DNA of 5,625 nt from Acidobacteriota bacterium (GTDB taxonomy: Bacteria; Acidobacteriota; Terriglobia; Acidiferrales; UBA7541). The stretch is from contig PKXT01000038.1 in assembly GCA_003133505.1 (NCBI GenBank), forward strand, positions 28,268-33,892. The letters run 5' to 3'. Numbering within the stretch: position 1 is the first letter of the stretch; each line of letters starts with the position of its first letter. This document shows positions 1 through 5,625 of this stretch, in pieces. The notes under the pieces are model-generated. The model made no database searches. It worked only from the letters and a program-made list of their open reading frames with translations, and was not told the origin of the DNA. A program made the translations under genes and the position numbers.

Positions 1-576
1 AATTCGCCTGAACTTCTTTCCTGGTCATTTCTTTCCGACGTCTGCAAGCATTGTGAAAATGCTGGTTGCCTGGAAGCGTGTCCTACGGGCTCCATTGTTC
101 GCACGGAATTTGGCGGGGTGTACGTTCAGCCGGATGTTTGCAACGGCTGCGGTTACTGCGTGGTCAATTGCCCCTTCGGCGTGATCGAGCGGAATCCCGA
201 TGACGGCCGCGCCTTCAAATGCACTTTTTGCTACGACCGTCAGCGCGATGGACTGAGCCCTGCTTGCGCCACTGCCTGCCCCACGGAGTCCATCAAGTTC
301 GGGGAAATTGAAGAGCTGCGCGAAGAGGCCCGCGAACGCATTGCCAATCTCCGCGACAAGGGCTTTGACGACGTACATATCTACGATCCCGTGGATTCCA
401 GCGTAGGCGGTATCCACGCATTTTTCATCACTCGCGGCGATCCCAAATCCTACAACCTGCCGCCGAATCCGGATGTCCCCACCGTCCATCTTCGCAAGGC
501 GTGGACCTCCGCCGGACTAGCAGCGCTGTGCATGGTCGCCGGGGCTTTTCTCGCTTTCGGAAAAGGTCGCGACTGA
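1..576 (+). CDS. 4Fe-4S iron-sulfur electron-transfer subunit of a membrane-bound oxidoreductase (5' end cut off by window)
   Basis: The frame is open from the first base, so the gene starts left of the window; 191 residues are visible. In visible-residue numbering there are three cysteine motifs: C15-x2-C18-x4-C23-x3-CP, C47-x2-C50-x2-C53-x3-CP and C74-x2-C77-x11-C89-x3-CP. This is the pattern of the FdnH/HybA/DmsB/PsrB family, which usually has four such motifs binding four [4Fe-4S] clusters; the first motif would be off the edge. The family passes electrons between a molybdopterin catalytic subunit and a membrane quinone-reactive subunit. Residues about 168-186 form a hydrophobic C-terminal helix followed by GKGRD, suggesting a single membrane anchor as in FdnH and HybA. 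The TGA overlaps the ATG of the NrfD-like gene (TGATG), indicating translational coupling. A formate dehydrogenase-like complex is my best guess, but the substrate cannot be read from this subunit. An internal GTG at 118 is not the start, because cysteine motif 1 lies upstream of it in the same frame. Confidence 0.9.
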   Translation, partial: NSPELLSWSFLSDVCKHCENAGCLEACPTGSIVRTEFGGVYVQPDVCNGCGYCVVNCPFGVIERNPDDGRAFKCTFCYDRQRDGLSPACATACPTESIKFGEIEELREEARERIANLRDKGFDDVHIYDPVDSSVGGIHAFFITRGDPKSYNLPPNPDVPTVHLRKAWTSAGLAALCMVAGAFLAFGKGRD

Positions 577-1694
577 TGGCCGATACCGGCGACAAAATTG
601 GAAAGACAGGACAGGGGCAACATCAACGCGCGCGAGGTAAGCCGGACAAAGAGGCGCGTCTTCGGGAAATCCGCTGCGAAGCGGAACTGCATGGCCGCGT
701 CGGATCGCGTAACGCGAGTGAGGACGCTACTTCTGGTGCGATCGCCGGGCCGCCCTTTCCCCTCGCCAGCGCCGAAACCGGCTACTACGGCACTCCGCTC
801 CTAAAGAAATCGCAATGGACGATGGAAATCCCCGCCTATTTTTTTGTAGGAGGCGCGGCGGGCGCCGCAGCGGTAATTGCCTCTGTTGGGAACCTGACGG
901 GCGCGGACAAAGATCTCGTTCGCGAAGCGCGATGGCTGGCGGCTATTGGCGGCGCGATTTCTCCGGCCCTGCTGATTTCCGACCTCGGAATGCCATCTCG
1001 CTTTTTGAATATGCTACGAGTTTTCAAAATCCAAAGTCCCATGTCGGTTGGTTCATGGACGCTGGTTGCGTTCTCTAATGCCGCTGCAGCCTCCGCTCTT
1101 GCGGGAATGTTACAAAGCCGCTATCGCCGCGCTGGCGCTGGACGGATGTTTCGAATCATTGGCAATGCTTCAGAATCCGTCGCCGCGCTTACTGGATTGG
1201 TGCTATCCACGTATACGGGAGTTTTGATCGGTGCCACTGCAGTACCCGTCTGGAGTGAAAACGCTGCGACGCTGCCGGCCCACTTCGCGGCATCGGGGTT
1301 GGGGGCGGCGGTTTCCATTCTGGAGTTGAAGGGCCACGAATCGAATCGCGCCCTCAACGCTCTGGGGATTGGCGCTGCGGCGGCCGAAACCATTGTTGGC
1401 GCGCGCATTGAATCGCAGGACAAGAGATCGCTGCGCCCCTTGAAACACGGCCACAGCGGAGGCTTGGTGCGCCTTGGCGGATTGCTCTCCGGGCCGCTGC
1501 CGCTCACTCTTCGTCTCCTTGCCGGCAGCCCTAAGAAACATCATTCGAAGAAATCATGGCGGAGGAATCTGCGCCGCGCCGCGGCCCTTTCCACTGTGGC
1601 CGGCTCTCTCCTCACGCGGATAGCATGGCTCGAAGCCGGCAAGGCTTCCCAGAAAGATCCCGCCCCGCTTCTCGAACTCCCAACTCCTCATTGA
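576..1694 (+). CDS. NrfD/PsrC-family membrane anchor subunit (quinone-interacting)
   Basis: A 372-residue integral membrane protein. Members of this family exchange electrons between a periplasmic or cytoplasmic Fe-S subunit and the quinone pool. Signature stretches are TGYYGTPLLKK (68-78), PAYFFVGGAAGAAA (86-99), SDLGMPSRFLNMLRVFK (135-151), SPMSVGSW (154-161), STYTGVLIGATAVPVW (211-226), LPAHFAASG (233-241) and GSLLTR (343-348). Hydrophobic segments lie at about 84-106, 118-138, 159-179, 200-223, 235-252, 260-275, 297-317 and 334-353, consistent with eight helices. The first 65 or so residues are hydrophilic and charged. A basic patch (KKHHSKKSWRRNLRR, 320-334) precedes the last helix, probably cytoplasmic by the positive-inside rule. 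The ATG at 576 overlaps the upstream stop. The frame is open upstream to 501, but that overlap with the Fe-S gene is not needed. I chose 576 because of the TGATG coupling. The family call is secure; the enzyme's substrate is not known. Confidence 0.9.
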   Translation: MADTGDKIGKTGQGQHQRARGKPDKEARLREIRCEAELHGRVGSRNASEDATSGAIAGPPFPLASAETGYYGTPLLKKSQWTMEIPAYFFVGGAAGAAAVIASVGNLTGADKDLVREARWLAAIGGAISPALLISDLGMPSRFLNMLRVFKIQSPMSVGSWTLVAFSNAAAASALAGMLQSRYRRAGAGRMFRIIGNASESVAALTGLVLSTYTGVLIGATAVPVWSENAATLPAHFAASGLGAAVSILELKGHESNRALNALGIGAAAAETIVGARIESQDKRSLRPLKHGHSGGLVRLGGLLSGPLPLTLRLLAGSPKKHHSKKSWRRNLRRAAALSTVAGSLLTRIAWLEAGKASQKDPAPLLELPTPH

Positions 1695-1754
1695 TTTAGT
1701 AGCAACCCGCGACTATTAAACTGATTGTGGTTCAGGAACTTCAGGCAAAACGCG

Positions 1755-1766
1755 ATTTCTAGAAAT
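1755..1766. repeat. Perfect 12-bp palindrome between convergent genes
   Basis: ATTTCTAGAAAT is an exact palindrome in the 74-bp gap between the stops of the NrfD-like gene and the convergent repeat-protein gene. It has no loop and no T-run on either side, so it is a poor match to an intrinsic terminator. It may be chance or a small protein-binding site. No other terminator-like hairpin was evident in this gap. Confidence 0.3.
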
Positions 1767-1768
1767 AA

Positions 1769-2665
1769 TCAATTGTTGGGCGTGGCGATGAAAGCATTTG
1801 AGTGACCCAGTTGGTCTTCGTAGGTGCCGGTAATTTGACCCAGGTCATTAATTCCCAGGGCTGCGGTTAATCTCGATCCTGCGATGTTAAATCGCGTGAA
1901 TTTGTTGTTTTGGAAGACGAAGCCATAGTCCCGATCGGCCGTAGCGTAGCCGACGACCACGTTTCTATTGTTAATACCCGACGGAATCGTCCAGGATGCT
2001 CCGGGATAGGACAACTCCGCCACAATTGCCCCCTTGGAATTCATTACAAATCCTCGCCAAATTCCACTTCTATTCTTGCAAGAGCCGGTGATGAAGCCGG
2101 CATTATTGATAGCTGCGGGCTCTGGCTCAAGCGCGTCAGGACAATTGATAACTGTTAGCTGTCCTCCGGAATTAACGAAGCCGTAGTAGCTGGGGTTCAA
2201 AAAGTAACTACCGACGAAATCGCCGTTGTCGTTCACTCCGGCAATTCCAGTGGAGTTGCCGGCCACTTGATAGTCCGTGAACACGCCGCCTTTATAAAGA
2301 AATCCAGAGTAAATACCTGCGCCGATGTAATAATTACCGGTGATCGTTCCGGTGTTATTGATGCCCCCAGCATCGCCAGTACCACGGTACGAATTGGGAT
2401 CATTGATTTTGAGAAGCCTTCCATCTGCAAGGCGTTCGTAAGCGAAGTCTACCGTAGAATCATGGACAAGCACTGTGTATTGCCCGACGACGTCACCGCC
2501 ATTGTCGATAGCAGCTCCGCTGGTGCCAACGGAGCCAGGTACGTGAAAACTAGTGATGTGGTAACTCGTCGGCGGAACTGATGCAGGTATCGTTCCTGGA
2601 GCAAGCGTTATTATTGCCACAGCTACGAATGCTACAGGAGCTGCACACAAGCTCTTTCCGGTCAT
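1769..2665 (-). CDS. Secreted six-repeat protein of HAF-like type (function unknown)
   Basis: A 298-residue protein. Residues 1-29 look like a Sec signal peptide (MTGK, then a hydrophobic stretch from about 8 to 22, then PGTIPAS). The rest is built from six copies of a motif close to GINNxGxIxGxY, starting at about residues 51, 100, 142, 184, 229 and 270 (for example GGINNTGTITGNYY and LGINDLGQITGTYE). Most are followed by a GF(L/V)xxxGxFT strand and a Y/F-x-(V/I)-(P/A)G turn. The period is 41-49 residues. This matches the 'extracellular repeat, HAF family' style common in Acidobacteriota and some Proteobacteria; a beta-propeller-like fold is plausible but inferred. The role is unknown; no catalytic motif or cell-wall anchor is visible. 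The ATG has a strong GGAGGT site 5 bases upstream. The gene is convergent to the NrfD-like gene and lies downstream of a broken paralogue on the same strand. Its base composition is less GC-rich than the flanking genes. Confidence 0.8.
   Translation of the reverse strand: MTGKSLCAAPVAFVAVAIITLAPGTIPASVPPTSYHITSFHVPGSVGTSGAAIDNGGDVVGQYTVLVHDSTVDFAYERLADGRLLKINDPNSYRGTGDAGGINNTGTITGNYYIGAGIYSGFLYKGGVFTDYQVAGNSTGIAGVNDNGDFVGSYFLNPSYYGFVNSGGQLTVINCPDALEPEPAAINNAGFITGSCKNRSGIWRGFVMNSKGAIVAELSYPGASWTIPSGINNRNVVVGYATADRDYGFVFQNNKFTRFNIAGSRLTAALGINDLGQITGTYEDQLGHSNAFIATPNN
1776..1792 (-). repeat. 17-bp direct repeat, copy 1 (3' end of intact repeat-protein gene)
   Basis: TTGGGCGTGGCGATGAA (plus-strand reading) is identical to positions 2742-2758. 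It encodes the shared FIATP-type C-terminus just before each stop. It is the longest exact match I noticed between the two paralogues and supports their origin by tandem duplication. Confidence 0.7.
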
Positions 2666-2670
2666 GGTAG

Positions 2671-2676
2671 ACCTCC
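2671..2676 (-). promoter_or_regulatory. Ribosome binding site of the intact repeat-protein gene
   Basis: The minus strand reads GGAGGT, then five bases (CTACC), then ATG. This is a near-ideal Shine-Dalgarno sequence and fixes the start at 2665. The broken paralogue has only a weak GAAGG seven bases before its ATG, so the two copies do not share this leader. Confidence 0.75.
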
Positions 2677-2737
2677 GAAGACGTGACGTAATATCTACTG
2701 TAACTTCAAAACGCCGCCGAATCTCCGTCTAGGTTAG

Positions 2738-3335
2738 CTACTTGGGCGTGGCGATGAAGCCAACCGTCTGGCCCTTGGAGTTTACGTAGTAGCCGCAGAG
2801 TTGGCCGCTGTCATTAATTCCGAAGGCGATCGTTAGACCTGCGCCCGGCACGTCAAATTGCCTGAACTTCTTATTCTGATAAATGAATCCGTGGATGTTG
2901 CTGGAAGAATCGAGGAAGTAGCCCGTCGCTACACTGTGATTGTTGATTCCGCCCGGGTAGGTATCCAGCGCGCAGGGATAATTGATATCGGTCACCGTGC
3001 CACCGGCGTTAATGAAACCATTAAAAGATCGTACCGGTGTTGTTGATTCCGTTGGCCCGGTCGAAATTGCTGGTGGAATTAGGATCAACGATGTTCATGA
3101 TGGTTCCATTGGCTAGAGGCGCTCAAAGCCGGTGGTTACCAGGTTGTTGCCACTTCCAGTGGTATAACTCCCGACGACATCACCCGCATTGTCAATCCCG
3201 GCGGCATTATGTTGCGGTGGCGCTTGGAACGTGAAAGGTCGTGATCTGATAACTGGCTGGGAGCGCTGAGGCTAAGGGGATTGCCGTGGCGGCTACGAAA
3301 GCGGCCAGAATGAGGCTAATGGATTTTCTTTCCAT
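2738..3335 (-). pseudogene. Frameshifted paralogue of the secreted repeat protein
   Basis: From an ATG at 3335 the minus strand encodes a signal peptide (MERKSISLILAAFVAATAIP...) and then ALPASYQITTFHVPSAT. This parallels SYHITSFHVPGS in the intact neighbour. That frame ends at TAA 3207-3209. Similarity continues in a second frame (AAGIDNAGDVVGSY...TTGFERL) until TAG at 3113-3115. A third frame (ANGTIMNIVDPNS...ANGINNTGTI) ends at TAA 3021-3023. A fourth frame (FNGFINAGGTVTD...GFIATPK) runs to TAG at 2738-2740. So three frame changes are needed to read one protein. Only four GIN/GID repeats remain against six in the intact copy. The spacing between the second and third repeats is short by roughly nine residues, which suggests a small deletion at the third frame change. 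Clustered sequencing errors are an alternative, but the shortened repeat spacing favours real decay. The start has only a weak GAAGG site. Confidence 0.75.
2742..2758 (-). repeat. 17-bp direct repeat, copy 2 (3' end of broken paralogue)
   Basis: Identical to 1776-1792 and in the same orientation, encoding the FIATP end of the broken paralogue. The two copies are 966 bp apart. Recombination between them would delete one gene copy and the spacer. Confidence 0.7.
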
Positions 3336-3359
3336 GAGGAGGCCTTCAAGGCTGGAATG

Positions 3360-3376
3360 TCAGCTACTTTAGCTGA
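3360..3376. repeat. Perfect inverted repeat in the divergent intergenic region
   Basis: TCAGCTA-CTT-TAGCTGA has 7-bp arms that pair perfectly around a 3-base centre. It lies 25 bp upstream of the broken paralogue's ATG and about 37 bp upstream of the candidate lhr -35 element. It has the size and symmetry of an operator. It could equally be a small hairpin in the repeat-gene leader or chance. No T-run follows, so it is not terminator-like. Confidence 0.4.
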
Positions 3377-3412
3377 AACGGCCTTTACGCGCAACGGTCC
3401 TGGACGGCGGTT

Positions 3413-3441
3413 TTGCGCGTGCCGCTGGCAGGAATTATAGT
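3413..3441 (+). promoter_or_regulatory. Candidate sigma-70-type promoter for the Lhr helicase gene
   Basis: TTGCGC at 3413-3418 (three of six matches to TTGACA) and TATAGT at 3436-3441 (five of six to TATAAT) are separated by exactly 17 bases. Transcription would begin near 3448, giving a leader of about 25 bases to the ATG at 3473. The position between divergent genes and the optimal spacing support it. The -35 match is modest. Confidence 0.45.
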
Positions 3442-3472
3442 AATAAAAGAGGTTCCCGTAGCGGGCAACAGC

Positions 3473-5625
3473 ATGAGCGAGCTCCTTCCCATGGGTGGTG
3501 TTGGCGACGGTATAGTTGTCAGCATTGGCGATTCTCTCCCATTATCCCCCGCGGAAACGCCGGCCAATGGCGCGCTGGAATGGGCGCATCCGCTGGTGCG
3601 CGAGTGGTTCTTTGAGCGGTTCGAATCCGCCACCGAGCCGCAGGAACTGGGCTGGCCCCAGATCCTTGCTCGCCGTGCGACGCTAATCTCCGCGCCAACA
3701 GGCTCCGGCAAGACGCTAGCTGCATTCCTCGCTTGTATCGACCGGCTGGTGCGCAAGGCGCTCACCGGCGCGCTTGTCGACGAGACTGAGGTCCTCTACA
3801 TTTCGCCGCTGAAAGCGCTGGGCAACGACATCCAGAAAAACCTCGAAGCCCCCTTGGGCGAAATTCTGCGCAAGGCTGCCGAGCATGGTCTGCTGATGCC
3901 GGAAATACGCGTTGGTGTTCGCACGGGTGACACCCTAATGCACGAACGCCGGGCAATGCTCAAGCGGCCTCCGCACATCCTGGTCACCACGCCGGAATCG
4001 CTTTACATCTTGCTGACCGCCGAAAAGAGCCGCGCTAATTTACGCAAAATTGAAACCGTAATTGTGGATGAAATTCACGCCGTCGCCGACGACAAGCGCG
4101 GCTCGCATCTCGCGCTTTCACTCGAGCGGCTGGAAGCGTTGCTCGAAAAGCCTCCTGTGCGAATCGGCTTATCGGCCACGCAGAAGCCGATTGATCGCGT
4201 GGCCCGCTTTCTTGCTGGCAGCGAGCGCCCTGCTCCGGTGATTGTCAATACGGGTTACGGCAGGGTGATGGACCTCGCTGTCGAAGTTCCCACGGGTGAG
4301 TTGAGCGCGGTTGCGTCCAATCAAATGTGGGAAGACATCTACAACCGCCTCGCCGATCTAGTTCGCGCGCATCGCTCCACGATCGTATTTGTGAATACGC
4401 GGCGGCTCTCCGAGCGCGTGTCGCATCACCTGACCGATCGCCTTGGAAAAGACGCGGTGGCCGCGCACCACGGCAGTTTGTCGCGCAAATTGCGGCTGGC
4501 GGCGGAAGGCAAACTGAAAGCGGGCGAAGTGAAGGTGCTTGTAGCGACCGCGTCGCTGGAACTCGGTATTGATATTGGTTTCGTGGATCTGGCCTGCCAG
4601 ATTGGCTCGCCCCGCTCCATTGGTGTCACGCTGCAACGCATTGGCCGCGCGGGCCACTGGCGTGGAGCGATTCCCAAGGGGCGGATTTTCGCCACCACTC
4701 GTGATGAGTTGCTCGAATGCGCCGCACTGGTCAGGTCAATCCGCAGTGGCGATCTCGACGCGCTGGAAATTCCCGCTGCGCCGCTAGATGTGATGGCTCA
4801 GCAAATCGTGGCGGCGTGCGCGGCGGAAGAGTGGCACGAAGACGACTTGTTCGCATTAGTGCGCCGCGCTTATCCCTATCGCGAACTGCCGCGCGAGGAG
4901 TTCGACGCCATCGTGCGAATGTTGTCGGATGGAATTTCGTCCCGGCGTGGCCGCTATGGCGCTTACCTATTTCACGATCGCGTGAATCATCGCTTGCGCG
5001 GTCGACGCGGCAGCCGCCTGGCAGCCATCACCAGCGGCGGTGCGATTCCGGAAAATGCGTTGTATTCCGTGGTCGCCGCGCCAGATGACGCAGTGGTTGG
5101 CACGGTGGATGAAGACTTCGCCGTGGAAAGCCTGGCCGGCGACATCATCCTGCTGGGAAATACTTCCTGGCGAATTCGTCGCGTGCAGGCTGGCAGAGTG
5201 TTGGTGGAAGACGCACACGGCGCCGCGCCCAGCGTTCCTTTCTGGCGCGGAGAAGCGCCCGGTCGCACGGCGGAGCTTTCCCTGCAGTTATCTATTCTGC
5301 GCGTACACATCAGCGAGTTGGTCGGTAACACCCCCGCCGGCACGGAGGAATGGGTTCAGGGACGGGGCCGCGCGATTAGCTGGCTGATGCGCGAATGCGG
5401 ACTTGATGCCGCGGGCGCGGAGCAATCTGTTGACTACGTTCTCGCTGGACGCGGTGTACTCAGTGTTGTGCCATCGGAAAAGTTGATCGTCGCGGAAAGA
5501 TTTTTCGACGAAAGTGGCGGCATGCAATTGGTGATTCACTCTCCATTGGGCGCGCGAATAAATAAAGCGTGGGGATTGGCGTTGCGCAAGCGGTTCTGCC
5601 GGTCGTTCGACTTCGAGCTGCAGGC
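3473..5625 (+). CDS. lhr: Lhr-family superfamily 2 DEAD/DEAH-type helicase (3' end beyond window)
   Basis: The frame is open to the window edge, with 717 residues visible. Lhr proteins are ATP-dependent 3'-to-5' DNA translocases and helicases linked to DNA repair. RecA domain 1 has a Q-motif-like TEPQELGWPQI (54-64), Walker A APTGSGKT (74-81), DEIH (199-202) and SAT (234-236). RecA domain 2 has FVNTRR (306-311), HHGS (332-335), VATASLELGID (357-367) and the arginine-finger motif QRIGRAGH (388-395). The Lhr-specific winged-helix and following core domain show SGGAIPENALYSVV (521-534), GDIILLGNTSWRI (556-568) and PFWRGE (589-594). Full-length bacterial Lhr runs to about 1,400-1,500 residues, with shorter Lhr-core forms near 850, so the visible part cannot tell which this is. 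I chose ATG 3473. ATG 3491 in the same frame is the alternative. AAGAGGT lies about 20 bases upstream of 3473, too far to be decisive. No stop or missing catalytic motif is seen. Confidence 0.93.
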   Translation, partial: MSELLPMGGVGDGIVVSIGDSLPLSPAETPANGALEWAHPLVREWFFERFESATEPQELGWPQILARRATLISAPTGSGKTLAAFLACIDRLVRKALTGALVDETEVLYISPLKALGNDIQKNLEAPLGEILRKAAEHGLLMPEIRVGVRTGDTLMHERRAMLKRPPHILVTTPESLYILLTAEKSRANLRKIETVIVDEIHAVADDKRGSHLALSLERLEALLEKPPVRIGLSATQKPIDRVARFLAGSERPAPVIVNTGYGRVMDLAVEVPTGELSAVASNQMWEDIYNRLADLVRAHRSTIVFVNTRRLSERVSHHLTDRLGKDAVAAHHGSLSRKLRLAAEGKLKAGEVKVLVATASLELGIDIGFVDLACQIGSPRSIGVTLQRIGRAGHWRGAIPKGRIFATTRDELLECAALVRSIRSGDLDALEIPAAPLDVMAQQIVAACAAEEWHEDDLFALVRRAYPYRELPREEFDAIVRMLSDGISSRRGRYGAYLFHDRVNHRLRGRRGSRLAAITSGGAIPENALYSVVAAPDDAVVGTVDEDFAVESLAGDIILLGNTSWRIRRVQAGRVLVEDAHGAAPSVPFWRGEAPGRTAELSLQLSILRVHISELVGNTPAGTEEWVQGRGRAISWLMRECGLDAAGAEQSVDYVLAGRGVLSVVPSEKLIVAERFFDESGGMQLVIHSPLGARINKAWGLALRKRFCRSFDFELQ

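Noticed and set aside
25..489. Long minus-strand open frame opposite the Fe-S subunit gene
   Set aside because: It is antisense to a gene with three intact cysteine-cluster motifs, and its translation shows no recognisable family features.
1121..1544. Two overlapping minus-strand open frames opposite the NrfD-like gene
   Set aside because: They mirror a conserved membrane protein in GC-rich DNA, are Arg/Pro/Ala-rich, and have no clear start signals.
2267..2581. Plus-strand open frame of 104 codons within the repeat-protein gene
   Set aside because: It is antisense to the intact repeat gene, which has a signal peptide, six regular repeats and a strong ribosome binding site.
2680..2712. Possible promoter upstream of the intact repeat gene (minus strand TTGAAG, TAGATA)
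   Set aside because: The two hexamers are only about six bases apart, and no good -10 element sits 16-18 bases after TTGAAG.
3342..3352. Short palindrome GCCTT-C-AAGGC near the broken gene's start
   Set aside because: It has five-base arms around a single base, lies in the leader, and has no T-run; chance is likely.
3385..3765. Minus-strand open frame of 126 codons over the lhr start
   Set aside because: It overlaps the Walker A region of lhr in antisense and shows only low-complexity Ser/Arg/Pro sequence.
4327..5387. Several open frames on both strands inside lhr
   Set aside because: All overlap the continuous lhr frame, whose helicase motifs V and VI and core-domain motifs lie in this stretch.

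Overview
This window looks like ordinary chromosomal DNA from a GC-rich bacterium. Protein style suggests Acidobacteriota or a relative: a NrfD-type anchor with the YYGTPLLKK...FLNMLRVFK signature, and secreted GINNxGxIxGxY repeat proteins, both familiar there. That placement rests on recall of protein families, not on a search. I see no RNA genes, CRISPR arrays, insertion sequences or phage genes.

Layout. Positions 1-576 (+) hold the 3' part of a polyferredoxin-like iron-sulfur subunit, cut by the left edge. Its stop overlaps the start of a NrfD/PsrC-type membrane anchor (576-1694, +). Together they are the electron-transfer and membrane modules of a membrane-bound oxidoreductase, probably of the molybdopterin formate dehydrogenase-like or polysulfide reductase-like kind. 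The catalytic subunit should lie left of the window.

Convergent to that operon is a minus-strand pair of paralogues. The first is an intact secreted six-repeat protein of HAF-like type (1769-2665). Upstream of it is a second copy (2738-3335), broken by three frame changes and missing repeat units. This block is visibly less GC-rich than its flanks.

Divergent from the broken copy, on the plus strand, is a large Lhr-family DNA helicase, open at the right edge (3473-5625, 717 residues visible). The 137-bp gap between them carries a candidate promoter (TTGCGC-N17-TATAGT) and a perfect 7-bp-arm inverted repeat.

The three regions show no functional link: respiratory electron transfer, a secreted repeat protein family, and nucleic-acid repair or processing. 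I found no convincing previously undescribed system. The most informative anomaly is the decayed tandem paralogue beside its intact relative.
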